The notes: generated by a model not told the origin, from the letters alone. A stretch of 35,944 nt of DNA from CAUZRD01 sp963582255 (GCA_963582255.1 CAUZRD010000002.1:1-35944); one strand, 5' to 3'; numbered from the stretch's first letter, positions 18,491 to 28,225 are shown. Made by a program: numbers and translations.

Positions 18491-18523
18491 ACGGGTTGGG
18501 ACTTATGGCAATGCCGGCAATTG

Positions 18524-19360
18524 ATGGCAAAAAATTCAGGCAAAAATAAAATTGAATCTGCCGCTTGTTGCGATGTTCTGCGGGCGCATGATCGGGACCG
18601 CCTGATTGCAAATCTGTTCGCGCCGCAGCATCATCGGTTTCATCTAAATGCCTTGTGTGCTTTTGCGGCTGAACTGACTTCCATCAGGACGAAGGTGAGC
18701 GAGCCGCTGCTGGGGGTAATGCGCCTTCAATATTGGCGCGATGTCTTGTGCTCGTACAATGAGACTATGAAAACTGGAAATCCACTGGCTGATGCTCTGC
18801 GCCAGATGCTTGGAGAGACAGAATTGACGTTCACTGTGATTGAGCAGTTGATCGATAACCATGAATCACAGCTGCATGATGATTGTCCGCTTGAGCTTTC
18901 CACCTATGAACGCCGATATGCTGAACTTGAGGGCTGGACCATCAGACAGGGTGCGCGCCTGATTCTGCCTGGGATTATTTTAGATGAGATTGCTGATTCT
19001 GCTGGTGTGGCCATAGGGATGACGAGAGCACTCACACAATATTTTCCTGGAAACGATGAAATACGTGCGTTTCCAATAGATATTCTTGCCATACATGGAG
19101 CTGATCAGCGATCCATAGGATCGAATAAGCTAGCTGCTGAAGCGGTGTTGCGAGATCTCATCTCAGCCGTGCGCTATCACCTGAATAAGGTAAGGGAGTA
19201 CGCGCGAGTGATTCCGGTTCAAGTGCTTCCGTTACTGCTACCTCTTGCGGCAGTAGAACTAGATTTACGGAATTTAGAGCGCTATGGATGGGGAGTGAGG
19301 ACCGGAAATTTGCGACGGCAACTTGCTATCTACCAGTCGGCTTGGAGAACAAATGTCTAA
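18524..19360 (+). CDS. Squalene/phytoene-synthase-fold protein (NDUFAF6-like), probably non-catalytic
   Basis: 278 residues from ATG 18524. The all-helical synthase fold is suggested by RDRLIANLFAPQHHRFHLNALCAFAAEL, MRLQYWRDVL, LIDNHESQL and VRYHLNKVREYARV. True head-to-head prenyl synthases carry two Asp-rich DxxxD magnesium sites; I find neither in the expected places (STYERRYAELEG replaces the first region). This matches the NDUFAF6-like branch often found behind secF in alphaproteobacteria, whose mitochondrial relative is a complex I assembly factor. A role in respiratory complex assembly is inference only. Confidence 0.75.
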   Translation: MAKNSGKNKIESAACCDVLRAHDRDRLIANLFAPQHHRFHLNALCAFAAELTSIRTKVSEPLLGVMRLQYWRDVLCSYNETMKTGNPLADALRQMLGETELTFTVIEQLIDNHESQLHDDCPLELSTYERRYAELEGWTIRQGARLILPGIILDEIADSAGVAIGMTRALTQYFPGNDEIRAFPIDILAIHGADQRSIGSNKLAAEAVLRDLISAVRYHLNKVREYARVIPVQVLPLLLPLAAVELDLRNLERYGWGVRTGNLRRQLAIYQSAWRTNV

Positions 19361-19380
19361 AAATAATGAGAGGGACTATC

Positions 19381-20778
19381 CTATTCGGCAGGTTGCCGAT
19401 TGGAGCCAAGCCATAGACTGAGGTCCGTAAGAGCCCGGCTTGTAAAAGCGCGTTTTCGAGCCTGTGAGCGTTCGCGCTTTGGCACACGGCCGATGGGTCG
19501 TGGAACTTCAACTGGCGGAAACAGGCCGAAATTTATATTCATTGGCTGAAAACTTGGGCTCTCCGGAGAGCCTTCCAGATGACCGATTGTTATGTGAGCG
19601 AGTAGCGCGCCAAGGGCGGTGGTGGGAGGAGGAACGCTGATCTTTATGCAAGCTCGCTCGCTCGCCGCGAACTGGCCAGCAAGAAGACCAATCGCAGCAG
19701 ATTCGACATAGCCTTCAACACCGGTGATTTGACCGGCAAAGCGCAGCGAATGTATGCCGGACATGTTGAGGCGCAAGGTCTCGTTCAGAAGCTTTGGGCT
19801 ATTTAGATAAGTATTCCGGTGAATGCCGCCAAGCCGGGCAAAAACAGCTGCTTCAAGCCCTGGAATCATTCGGAAAACACGAGTTTGCTCGCCATATCTC
19901 AACTTGGTTTGAAAGCCGACCATATTGTAGAGTGTTCCCAGTTTATTGTCCTGGCGTAGTTGCACCACCGCATACGGTTTGGTCCTTGGATCATGAGTAT
20001 TGGTCAAGCCAACGGGTTTCATTGGGCCATGTCGTGGCGTCTCTGCTCCGCGCTCCGCCATCACTTCAATAGGTAGGCAACCCTCAAAATAGGGTGTGTT
20101 GAGCTCCCAATCGTGAAACTCCATCGTTTCTCCTGCCAAAAGTGCGTCGATAAAAGCAAGATATTGCTCCTTGTCGAGAGGACAGTTGATGTAGTCAGCC
20201 CCGCTTCCACCAGGGCCTTCTTTGTCGTACCTGGACTGGAACCATGCGATATTCATATCGATGGACTCGGTATGGATGATCGGGGCAATGGCATCGAAAA
20301 ACGCTAATGAGTTTTGTCCAACGAAAGAGGAAATCGCCTCGCTGAGTGCCGTCGAGGTTAATGGCCCGGTTGCAATGATTGCATTCCCCCAGTCTTCCAA
20401 GGTTAGTTGTTTTATTTCTTCACAGACAATTGAGATCAAGCTTTCATGGTTGATTCGCGCGGTGACCATTTCTGAAAATCCTTCTCGGTCAACCGCGAGT
20501 GCGGAGCCGGCAGGTACCTGATTGGCGTCTGCCGCAGACATAATCAACGACCCTGATCGCCGCATTTCTTCATGCAATAGGCCAACTGCATTGAGCTCAG
20601 CATCATCAGATCTAAATGAATTAGAGCAGACCAATTCGGCAAGTTTTTCAGTCTGGTGAGCTGGAGTGGATTGGGCTGGCCGCATTTCGTGTAAAATTAC
20701 AGGTACTCCACATCGCGCCACCTGCCATGCCGCCTCTGAGCCTGCGAGTCCGCCGCCGATAATATGGATTGGCTTCAT
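19381..20778 (-). CDS. trmFO: Methylenetetrahydrofolate-tRNA (uracil-5-)-methyltransferase TrmFO
   Basis: 465 residues from ATG 20776-20778; the frame stays open to 20907 but the FAD motif should be at the N-terminus. MKPIHIIGGGLAGSEAA is the dinucleotide-binding start, followed by HEMRP and LVCSNSFRSDD, which are TrmFO hallmarks, and RFAGQITGVEGYVESAAIGLLAG and NFGLFPP near the end. The enzyme makes the m5U54 of the tRNA T-loop using methylenetetrahydrofolate and FADH2. Same strand as uvrA, 268 bases after it. Confidence 0.95.
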   Translation of the reverse strand: MKPIHIIGGGLAGSEAAWQVARCGVPVILHEMRPAQSTPAHQTEKLAELVCSNSFRSDDAELNAVGLLHEEMRRSGSLIMSAADANQVPAGSALAVDREGFSEMVTARINHESLISIVCEEIKQLTLEDWGNAIIATGPLTSTALSEAISSFVGQNSLAFFDAIAPIIHTESIDMNIAWFQSRYDKEGPGGSGADYINCPLDKEQYLAFIDALLAGETMEFHDWELNTPYFEGCLPIEVMAERGAETPRHGPMKPVGLTNTHDPRTKPYAVVQLRQDNKLGTLYNMVGFQTKLRYGEQTRVFRMIPGLEAAVFARLGGIHRNTYLNSPKLLNETLRLNMSGIHSLRFAGQITGVEGYVESAAIGLLAGQFAASERACIKISVPPPTTALGALLAHITIGHLEGSPESPSFQPMNINFGLFPPVEVPRPIGRVPKRERSQARKRAFTSRALTDLSLWLGSNRQPAE

Positions 20779-21046
20779 TTGATGAAAGGCTCCATGGAAT
20801 TGCGTTTTTGTCTGTCCGAGATAAACGGGGCAACTCGTCATAGCTTGCTTGTTTATCTGCAGCCATGAGTTTCGTCTATCAAGGTTGAAAGAGAGGTCTG
20901 TGGTCAAGCGTGTGTTTGCATAAATGATGAGGGGCCTGAGGGGGGCTCAAGAGTTGGGGCGCGATTTAAGTCAAGATTTTAATTTCATGAGACAAAAGGC
21001 AGGTGCTCATTTACTGAAATAAGGCGTGTAATGTTACTTTGTAGCG

Positions 21047-23959
21047 CTATTCAGCCGCTTCCACTGTCTTAGCACCGGCCCGTCGTTCAAACATGTCTCT
21101 TAGATAATGGCCTGTATAGCTTTGTTTCGATTGTGCGATGTCCTCCGGTGATCCGGTTGCGATAATTTGCCCACCGCCATCACCGCCGTCCGGCCCAAGA
21201 TCAATGATCCAATCAGCAGTTTTAATCACTTCGAGATTATGCTCTATCACTATCACGCTATTGCCTTGTTCAACCAGCGCATGCAGCACTTCTAGAAGTT
21301 TAGCCACATCATGGAAATGAAGGCCCGTGGTCGGTTCGTCGAGGATATAGAGCGTGCGGCCGGTCGCCCGCTTTGAGAGTTCTTTCGATAATTTAACCCT
21401 TTGAGCTTCGCCACCTGACAGCGTTGTTGCTTGTTGCCCCACCTTGATATAATCGAGGCCGACACGCTTGAGGGTCTGCAGTTTGTCGCGAACGGAAGGC
21501 ACTACACGAAAAAAAACAGCTCCTTCCTCAACTGTCATGTCAAGCACATCTGCGATTGATTTTCCGCGAAACTGAATTTCGAGTGTCTCTCGATTGTAGC
21601 GTTTGCCCTTGCACACATCGCATGTAACATAAACATCGGGCAGAAAATGCATCTCAATTTTAATTACACCATCACCCTGACATGCCTCGCAGCGACCGCC
21701 TTTGACATTAAATGAGAAACGGCCTGGTTTGTAGCCGCGAACGCGGCTTTCCGGTAGCTCGGAGAACCACTCCCGGATGGGTGTGAATGCGCCGGTATAA
21801 GTTGCTGGATTTGATCGGGGGGTGCGCCCGATCGGAGATTGATCTATGTCGATAATTTTATCGAGCAATTCGATGCCGTTAAGTGCAGAATGGGCACCTG
21901 GAACATCCCGCGTCCCGTTGAGCCGACGGGCCAAAGCGCGGTAAAGAGTGTCCAGAACAAGAGTCGATTTCCCCGAGCCAGAAACGCCAGTGACGCAAGT
22001 AAAAAGTCCTAGAGGAAACTGTACATCAACGGCTTTAAGGTTGTTCTCAGATGCGCCCTTAAGTTCGATGGTCCGCCCAGCGATGATTGTACGCCGAACT
22101 TTCGGCATGGGCACTTTAAGGCATCCGGTAAGGTACTGGCCGGTGATGCTGGCTTGATTTTTCATGATTTCTTGAGGCGTGCCTTGGGCCACTATCTTGC
22201 CGCCATGAACACCAGCACCAGGTCCAATATCAACCACATGGTCTGCGATCAGTATGGCATCCTCATCATGTTCTACCACGATGACTGTATTCCCGAGGTC
22301 GCGTAATCTTATCAATGTATCAAGAAGACGCTGATTGTCGCGCTGATGCAACCCGATTGAGGGCTCGTCGAGTACATATAACACCCCCGTTAGACCAGAC
22401 CCTATTTGGCTTGCTAGTCGGATACGTTGAGATTCTCCTCCAGAAAGTGTTGATGAAGAGCGCGCGAGCGTCAGGTAACCAAGGCCAACATCATTAAGAA
22501 ATTTTAGCCTTTCGCGAATTTCCTTTAAGATACGCTCGGCGATTTCGTTCTGTTTCTGGGTAAATGAGTGCGGTACGTCTTCAAACCATCTTGCAGCATT
22601 GGCAATCGATAGGCTGGCGACCTCACCAATATGCTTTCCATTGATTTTTACTGCCCGTGGTTCGGGCTTTAGGCGAAATCCACAACATTCTTCGCATGGT
22701 TTTTTTGACTGATAGCGCTCGATCTCTTCTCGCGCCCAGTTGCTCTCAGTTTCGCGCCAGCGCCGCTCAAGATTCGGAATAACTCCCTCAAATGGCTTTT
22801 CGACATCATAAACTCGAACACCGTCATCATAGGTAAACCGAACTTTTTCACCAATAGAGCCATAGAGGATCACATTGCGTGCGCTTTCGCTGAGTTGTGT
22901 CCACTTGGTTCCCATATCAAAATCGAAATGGCGTGCCAGGGCTTCTAGCGTCTGCGTATAATACGGAGAAGTTGAGCGCGTCCAAGGCGCAATCGCCCCT
23001 AATCTAAGCGTTCTATCGCCATCTGGTACCACCCGATCTGGATCAACCATTTTCTGGCTGCCAAGACCATCGCAAACCGGGCATGCTCCATGCGGATTGT
23101 TGAATGAAAATAGTCTTGGTTCAATTTCATCGATAGTAAACCCAGATGATGGACAGGCAAACCGGGCTGAAAACACAATTCGTTTGTGATTTTCATTTTT
23201 TGACAAATTGGGCGCTGCCAGGCGCGCAGGATCAAGAGCTTCGTCGGCGAATTCGATCACTGCTAGGCCATCGGTAAGTGTGAGGACAGTTTCAAATGAA
23301 TCTGCCAATCGTTGCATGATATCGGAACTCATCACCAGCCGATCGACAACGACATCAATGTCGTGATTAAATTTCTTGTCAAGCGGTGGCACGTCGCCTA
23401 CTTCAAAGAATTCTCCATCAACTTTGATGCGCTGAAACCCGCGCTTGATTAGGTCGGCAAGATCTTTGGCGAATGTGCCTTTGCGCCCACGTACGATTGG
23501 CGCAAGCAGAAAAAGCCGCGTTCCTTCATCAATTTCCATCACCCGATCAACCATTTGACTGATCGTCTGGCATTCAATAGGAAGCCCCGTTGATGGCGAA
23601 TAGGGCACCCCTACGCGCGCAAACAACAGTCTCATATAGTCATGAATTTCGGTTGCCGTTGCGACGGTAGAGCGTGGGTTTTTTGATGTGGTCTTCTGTT
23701 CAATCGAGATTGCAGGCGAAAGACCGTCAATTTGATCTACATCGGGCTTTTGCATTATCTCCAGGAACTGGCGTGCATAAGCTGAAAGACTTTCTACATA
23801 ACGCCGCTGTCCTTCTGCATAAATAGTATCAAAGGCCAGTGATGATTTTCCCGAGCCAGAAAGTCCGGTCACGACAATCAATTTCTCGCGCGGCAAATTA
23901 AGATCAACATTCTTCAGATTGTGTTCACGCGCGCCACGAATGGAAATTGATTTTAACAT
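21047..23959 (-). CDS. uvrA: UvrABC system protein A
   Basis: 970 residues, normal for UvrA. Two ABC modules: Walker A GLSGSGKSS (32-40) and a second GVSGSGKST; signatures LSGGESQRIRLA and LSGGEAQRVKLS. Zinc-finger cysteines appear in CPSSGF...CPVCDG, in CEECCG, and in GRCEACQGDG...CDVCKGKRYN. UvrA dimers detect bulky DNA lesions and load UvrB in nucleotide excision repair. It is divergent from ssb, as in many proteobacteria. The one SOS box in the intergenic region is about 550 bases from this start and sits much nearer ssb. Confidence 0.97.
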   Translation of the reverse strand: MLKSISIRGAREHNLKNVDLNLPREKLIVVTGLSGSGKSSLAFDTIYAEGQRRYVESLSAYARQFLEIMQKPDVDQIDGLSPAISIEQKTTSKNPRSTVATATEIHDYMRLLFARVGVPYSPSTGLPIECQTISQMVDRVMEIDEGTRLFLLAPIVRGRKGTFAKDLADLIKRGFQRIKVDGEFFEVGDVPPLDKKFNHDIDVVVDRLVMSSDIMQRLADSFETVLTLTDGLAVIEFADEALDPARLAAPNLSKNENHKRIVFSARFACPSSGFTIDEIEPRLFSFNNPHGACPVCDGLGSQKMVDPDRVVPDGDRTLRLGAIAPWTRSTSPYYTQTLEALARHFDFDMGTKWTQLSESARNVILYGSIGEKVRFTYDDGVRVYDVEKPFEGVIPNLERRWRETESNWAREEIERYQSKKPCEECCGFRLKPEPRAVKINGKHIGEVASLSIANAARWFEDVPHSFTQKQNEIAERILKEIRERLKFLNDVGLGYLTLARSSSTLSGGESQRIRLASQIGSGLTGVLYVLDEPSIGLHQRDNQRLLDTLIRLRDLGNTVIVVEHDEDAILIADHVVDIGPGAGVHGGKIVAQGTPQEIMKNQASITGQYLTGCLKVPMPKVRRTIIAGRTIELKGASENNLKAVDVQFPLGLFTCVTGVSGSGKSTLVLDTLYRALARRLNGTRDVPGAHSALNGIELLDKIIDIDQSPIGRTPRSNPATYTGAFTPIREWFSELPESRVRGYKPGRFSFNVKGGRCEACQGDGVIKIEMHFLPDVYVTCDVCKGKRYNRETLEIQFRGKSIADVLDMTVEEGAVFFRVVPSVRDKLQTLKRVGLDYIKVGQQATTLSGGEAQRVKLSKELSKRATGRTLYILDEPTTGLHFHDVAKLLEVLHALVEQGNSVIVIEHNLEVIKTADWIIDLGPDGGDGGGQIIATGSPEDIAQSKQSYTGHYLRDMFERRAGAKTVEAAE

Positions 23960-24639
23960 CGACGACTTAACTTTCCGCTATATAAACTGGCGCACTATTG
24001 GCTCAACAGTCATGACGTTGGGTAATAAAATGGCGATGCGGGTGCCCCGCGTGAATTCTGCTGTCTGTATATTTCAGGTCAAGCTTGTGAATAACCTGTA
24101 GCGAGCGATCGTTTGTCGGCGTGTACATTGTAATGATCCAATTGAAATTCAAATATATACTATAACATTGAGTGATAACCGATTTAGGTATCGTAGGATT
24201 GACCAATCGATTGCAAATCACCTCGTTAATAAAAAAAGGAGTGCCGTCAACAGAGATCTGGTCTGCTGGAAATAGTACTCATAAGTCCAGTCAGTTCCGA
24301 CTAAGGAGAAATCTCTTTGGCAGCCCTTTCATGCTCACTCTGCTCTAATGGATGTTGGCGCTAGAATTTAATTAGTGGTTTGCCATCAGTCTATGTAACA
24401 GCTGAAACTGTATTGCACAGATGGGGGGTGTGTAATCAAATAGGTCTCTGACGAGCCGAGGAATTTAAAAATGAGTTTAAAGATACGTTGTAGCTTGATT
24501 TTTGGGGAACATTATAAGAACTTTTTCCCATGAGCAACTGTGGATGGCGTAGTTTGGTGCATAGTCGCCGGGCCCGCTATCCGTTAATATTGTTGCCAAT
24601 AGGTAGAGTTGAATATTATGGAAAATGGGGAGCACCATC
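23960..24639. other. Long divergent intergenic region uvrA/ssb
   Basis: 680 bases without a convincing gene. It is A+T-rich. The only clear element is the SOS box at 24507-24521. A tiny frame (TTG 24317, 15 codons) has a good AAGGAG in front but no other support. No tRNA or repeat was found. Confidence 0.6.
24507..24521 (+). promoter_or_regulatory. LexA (SOS) box upstream of ssb
   Basis: The bases GAACATTATAAGAAC match GAAC-N7-GAAC exactly, the LexA operator form known in alphaproteobacteria. A -10-like TATAAG (24513-24518) lies inside the box and a weak -35-like TTGTAG (24488-24493) is 19 bases upstream, so LexA bound here would block RNA polymerase for ssb, whose ATG is 118 bases downstream. 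Control of uvrA from the same site is possible but would need a leader of over 500 bases. Confidence 0.75.
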
Positions 24640-25110
24640 ATGGCCGGCAGCGTGAATAAGGTTATTTTGATTGGAAATCTGGGTGCTGATCCGGAAATTC
24701 GCCGTACCCAAGATGGTCGTCCAATCGCGAATTTACGTCTAGCAACTAGCGAAAGCTGGAAGGATAAAAATTCTGGTGAACGCAAGGAACGCACCGAGTG
24801 GCATCGAGTGGTAATTTTTTCTGAAGGTCTATGCCGAATTGCTGAGCAATATCTAAAAAAAGGTTCGAAGGTCTATGTGGAAGGCCAGCTTCAGACACGA
24901 AAATGGGAAGATCAGTCAGGGCAAGAGCGCTACAGCACTGAGGTTGTTTTGCAGAATTTTAACTCAACCCTCACCATGCTTGATGGACGCCGTGAGGGTG
25001 GTGGATCATCGGAATTCTCATCCGATAGCGACTTTGGTTCCGATCAACCTGTGAATTCAACGCAAAATAAATCCAGTACAGAAGAGTTCGATGATGAAAT
25101 ACCATTTTAG
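24640..25110 (+). CDS. ssb: Single-stranded DNA-binding protein
   Basis: 156 residues from ATG 24640, which has GGGGAG seven bases upstream; an in-frame ATG at 24625 is less likely. The OB fold runs from VNKVILIGNLGADPEIRRTQDG to about residue 110. A disordered Ser/Asn-rich linker follows, ending in the acidic tip DDEIPF that recruits repair and replication partners. Tetramers coat single-stranded DNA. Preceded by an SOS box. Confidence 0.97.
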   Translation: MAGSVNKVILIGNLGADPEIRRTQDGRPIANLRLATSESWKDKNSGERKERTEWHRVVIFSEGLCRIAEQYLKKGSKVYVEGQLQTRKWEDQSGQERYSTEVVLQNFNSTLTMLDGRREGGGSSEFSSDSDFGSDQPVNSTQNKSSTEEFDDEIPF

Positions 25111-25615
25111 TACTAATCTGACTGACTCTGCGCTGATAAATCGGCTTGTCTATCCGTCATAGACGCCCATAGATGGCATGGTCATCTACGGATACCTTTA
25201 AGGTTCTCAGCATAATAAAAGACTCTGTCTATAGTTTTAATTTGCATCCATTTAGTGGTAAATGTCTAAGACTTTTAGATTGTATCTACTTACATTAATT
25301 CATTGTTTTACAATATCTTATAAAGAATACATCACTTAAGACTTAAATGGTTCGGGTGATAGCAAGCTTTAAGTTTCATCTAAGTCAGTCACTATGAGAT
25401 ATCTGATTAATTGATTTTTATGTTAAACTTTACTGTAAACGTTACCCTTTGTGTCTGATGTCGTGTTGAGGTTGGAAAATACCTTCACGCTTCTTGCTCT
25501 GACAATAGATTTTTCGAAAATTATTTATTTTAGGCGTGAGAGTGATTGCGTCTTGACCGTCGCGCGAATATACAAGCGCGCGAAATAGCGAGTTGTCAGC
25601 TCGGAGTGCTAATAT
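25111..25615. other. A+T-rich intergenic region ssb/dksA with hairpins
   Basis: 505 bases with no gene seen. One hairpin lies 57 bases after the ssb stop (25167-25191: 9-base arms with one A-C mismatch, 7-base loop) and lacks a T-tract. A second weak pair, ACTTAAA/TTTAAGT, is at 25341-25347 and 25368-25374. Either an unannotated small RNA or simply a long dksA leader could be here; I cannot tell. Confidence 0.4.
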
Positions 25616-26041
25616 ATGGCAAAGCGTCAAAATAATTATATGAACGACTATCGGCCGAATGATGGTGAGGCGTTCATGAATACTTTTCAGCGTACCTATT
25701 TCAGGGATAGGCTGCAGGTATGGCGTGAAGATATTTTACGCGAAAGCCGGGGAACCATTGCTAATCTTCAAGAAGAGCAGAGGCAACATCCCGATGTGAC
25801 CGATCGCGCCTCATCCGAGGCTGACCGCGCATTGGAGCTGCGTACCCGTGACCGCCAACGCAAGCTTGTCTCGAAAATTGATTCGGCATTGCGTCGGATT
25901 GAAGATGGAACGTATGGTTATTGCGAGGAAACTGGTGATCCAATTGGCTTGTCCCGCCTGGTTGCTCGACCAATCGCGACGCTTTCGATAGAGGCGCAGG
26001 AGCGCCACGAACGCCGAGAACGATTTTATCGAGATGAATAA
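25616..26041 (+). CDS. dksA: RNA polymerase-binding transcription factor DksA (cysteine-poor type)
   Basis: 141 residues. A coiled coil is suggested by residues about 30-100, with the tip motif D-V-T-D-R-A matching the DxxDxA needed for activity at the polymerase secondary channel. In the C-terminal zinc-finger region only the first Cys remains (YGYCEETGDPIGL); the other three positions read Thr, Ser and Ala (RPIATLSIEAQERHE). That pattern is common in alphaproteobacterial DksA. It modulates rRNA and amino acid promoters with ppGpp. ATG 25616 is preceded by CGGAG. Confidence 0.93.
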   Translation: MAKRQNNYMNDYRPNDGEAFMNTFQRTYFRDRLQVWREDILRESRGTIANLQEEQRQHPDVTDRASSEADRALELRTRDRQRKLVSKIDSALRRIEDGTYGYCEETGDPIGLSRLVARPIATLSIEAQERHERRERFYRDE

Positions 26042-26214
26042 CACTTAGCTACTCATTGTTGTCGTGCCTCCGGTGTGCCGTATTAGATTAGACATGTTTT
26101 AGCTTCAGGTTTGTGTCCTTCCGATAACAGTAAACTTCGACATTGGTTGGCGTTGCGGGAGCATCTGTCGTGTGGTGTTGGTAACTTGAAGGGGAAAGCT
26201 TCACCGTTCACCGC

Positions 26215-26244
26215 TTGCCGACAATATAGTTATTCTGTTATAGA
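26215..26244 (+). promoter_or_regulatory. Candidate sigma-70 promoter of tRNA-Asn
   Basis: TTGCCG at 26215-26220 and TATAGA at 26239-26244 are separated by 18 bases, placing transcription start about 20 bases before the tRNA. Position and partial consensus match are the only evidence. Confidence 0.4.
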
Positions 26245-26272
26245 CCGCTCGCTTAGGCGCATAGCCGAATGT

Positions 26273-26348
26273 TCCCCGGTAGCTCAGTTGGTAGAGCAAG
26301 CGGCTGTTAACCGCTGTGTCGTTGGTTCGAGTCCGACCCGGGGAGCCA
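26273..26348 (+). tRNA. tRNA-Asn (anticodon GTT)
   Basis: A 76-base cloverleaf including encoded CCA. Acceptor TCCCCGG pairs with CCGGGGA; D arm GCTC/GAGC; anticodon stem AGCGG/CCGCT with loop CTGTTAA; T stem GTTGG/CCGAC with loop TTCGAGT. The discriminator base is G. It reads AAC/AAU codons. A rho-independent terminator follows at 26376, and that terminator plus about 80 bases of flank is repeated near the right end of the window. Confidence 0.98.
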
Positions 26349-26373
26349 TATTTCAATCACTTAGCACCTTTTC

Positions 26374-26482
26374 AGCAGCACCAATTGGGTGCTGTTTTTG
26401 TTTTGACGTAGGTATAGTAGATAACTTCTTCCGCCTAGTATTACCACGATCACGAGATTGGCGGTTGTTGGGCGTGTTGACG
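26374..26482 (+). repeat. Direct repeat, copy 1 (3' flank of tRNA-Asn)
   Basis: 109 bases that recur at 35752-35861 with about ten substitutions and one indel. The unit begins with the tRNA terminator hairpin and ends at GTGTTGACG. The longest identical parts are about 30-35 bases, for example the segment ending in ATTGGCGGTTGTTGGGCG. It does not include the tRNA itself. Confidence 0.9.
26376..26404 (+). terminator. Rho-independent terminator of tRNA-Asn
   Basis: Perfect 7-bp stem CAGCACC/GGTGCTG with loop AATTG, followed by TTTTTGTTTT. Confidence 0.85.
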
Positions 26483-26560
26483 TGTTGCTCTAAGAAGTGT
26501 CCAAATGTCCGGGCTGTGGGCGATACTCAAAATAAGTAATCACAACATTGGAGTGGAAAT

Positions 26561-28225
26561 ATGATCATACGTTGGATGCGATCAGGGTTTGTCTGGATAG
26601 TCGGAGCAATCATATTTTCTGGAGTTGGCTTGGGCGGAGTCGCTCATTCCCAAGATGCAGCACCGGTGGTTGTTGCAGTTGAGGATCTCGGAGCCGGCGA
26701 TTGGATGCCGCAGCTCAACTCCGGCACCAACCGCGTCATCTATGATCTCGTAAACGAGACGCTGATCGGCCTCGATGCTGAGCGCAATCATGTGCCGCGT
26801 CTCGCCAAGTCCTGGGATCCATCCGAGGACGGACTGACATGGCATTTCACGCTTCAAGAGGGTATCCAATTCCATGACGGATGGGGTGAGATGACTGCGG
26901 ATGACGTCAAATTTACCTGGGCGATGTACCTACGGGATAGCTCGCTCATGTCGCGCTCCAAGAGGTGGTCGGCGGCCGTTTCTGGCGATGTTGAGAAGAA
27001 CTTCGAGATAGTCAATGACTATGAGTTTGTCCTCCACGGTAACAAGCCGAACTTTCTTTTGCCGGCGCAGCTCTCCTACTCCATTGATACGCTACAGATT
27101 CAATCAAAGAAATACTGGGACACCACTGGCGAAGAAAAGGCGCGGACCCATCTGATCGGAACCGGGCCTTATAGGTTCGTCGGCCAACAGCCAGGAATTG
27201 AGGTTGAACTCGAGGCGGTCGAGAACCACTGGCGGCACACACCGAGCGTCAAGCAACTGATTATAAAAGTGGTGGCGGATAACGCTGCACGGATGGCGCA
27301 GACCCGGACTGGAGAGATTGACGTGGCGGCGATCCCTCCGTCGCTCGTTCCTGAGGCCAAGGCGGTCGGTCTTAAGCTGCTTCAGTCAGAGAATGCTTAT
27401 CAGTGTAACGTTCACTTTGGCGGTATCTATCCGTTTGAGCACCTTGAGAAGGAGGCCTCGGGCCTCCATAAGCCGAACTTGCCGTGGGTCCAGGATGATC
27501 ATCCCGAAAAGGGAATGGCTATCCGCAAGGCTATGTCTCTATCCATTGACCGGCAGCTGATTGCAGACTCGCTGCTTTCGGGATTGGGAAAGCCCGTGCG
27601 GGCGCCACTGCAGCTTGCTTTTATCACCGACAAGACCTTTGAGCTTGAGGTTTTCGATCCAGAGCAGGCCAAAAACTTGATGGAAGAAGGCGGGTATCCC
27701 GATGGCTTTACCATCGATATGCCAATTTTCAAGCAGGGTGGACGCTTAGCCGCTGTTGACGTCTCCAACGCCCTCGCGGGCATGTGGGAAGAGCACCTTG
27801 GCATCAAAGTCAACCGCGCACCGATGGAATTTAAGCCGACTTTCCGTGCTCATATCGAGAAAAAAACCACGGGCGATCCATTGCCCGGTTCGGACGCTGT
27901 TGGCAAGGTCTGGGGGTTCTGCCAGAACCCTGCCGATGAGCCGGCCGAACAGCTTTCGGGAGGGATTATGCCTGGCGGCTCGTTCACGAATTTCCACCAC
28001 GAGGCGGCGCAGGAACTAATTCCAAAGATCCTGCGGACCGGTAATGCCGAAGAGCGCACGCTCCTGCATGCCGAGCTTGGGCGCCGACTCGCAGAGGATT
28101 ACACCTCCTACGGCGTCGTCGCACCGAGTGCTCCGTGGGTCATAAGCGAGAGGGTTGCGAGCCTTCCTGTCCTGCCAGGTAGGGGAGAGTTCACAAATCT
28201 TGAATATCTTGAACTTAACGAGTGA
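26561..28225 (+). CDS. ABC transporter periplasmic substrate-binding protein, family 5 (peptide/nickel type)
   Basis: 554 residues. A signal peptide spans about the first 31 residues, with a hydrophobic core VWIVGAIIFSGVGLGGV and likely cleavage near AHS-QDA. The family 5 pattern is clear: NETLIGLDAERNHVPRLAKSWDPSEDGLTWHFTLQEGIQFHDG...TADDVKFTW and LIGTGPYRF, and later RKAMSLSIDRQ. Family members bind di/oligopeptides, nickel, opines or sugars; the ligand here cannot be predicted. It heads a five-gene transporter set and is separated from the first permease by a strong hairpin. Confidence 0.92.
   Translation: MIIRWMRSGFVWIVGAIIFSGVGLGGVAHSQDAAPVVVAVEDLGAGDWMPQLNSGTNRVIYDLVNETLIGLDAERNHVPRLAKSWDPSEDGLTWHFTLQEGIQFHDGWGEMTADDVKFTWAMYLRDSSLMSRSKRWSAAVSGDVEKNFEIVNDYEFVLHGNKPNFLLPAQLSYSIDTLQIQSKKYWDTTGEEKARTHLIGTGPYRFVGQQPGIEVELEAVENHWRHTPSVKQLIIKVVADNAARMAQTRTGEIDVAAIPPSLVPEAKAVGLKLLQSENAYQCNVHFGGIYPFEHLEKEASGLHKPNLPWVQDDHPEKGMAIRKAMSLSIDRQLIADSLLSGLGKPVRAPLQLAFITDKTFELEVFDPEQAKNLMEEGGYPDGFTIDMPIFKQGGRLAAVDVSNALAGMWEEHLGIKVNRAPMEFKPTFRAHIEKKTTGDPLPGSDAVGKVWGFCQNPADEPAEQLSGGIMPGGSFTNFHHEAAQELIPKILRTGNAEERTLLHAELGRRLAEDYTSYGVVAPSAPWVISERVASLPVLPGRGEFTNLEYLELNE

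Noticed and set aside
24317..24364. 15-codon TTG frame with AAGGAG in the uvrA/ssb gap
   Set aside because: Too short and without conservation evidence.
26111..26539. 142-codon plus-strand frame across the tRNA-Asn gene
   Set aside because: It runs through the tRNA and its terminator, so it cannot be a normal coding gene.
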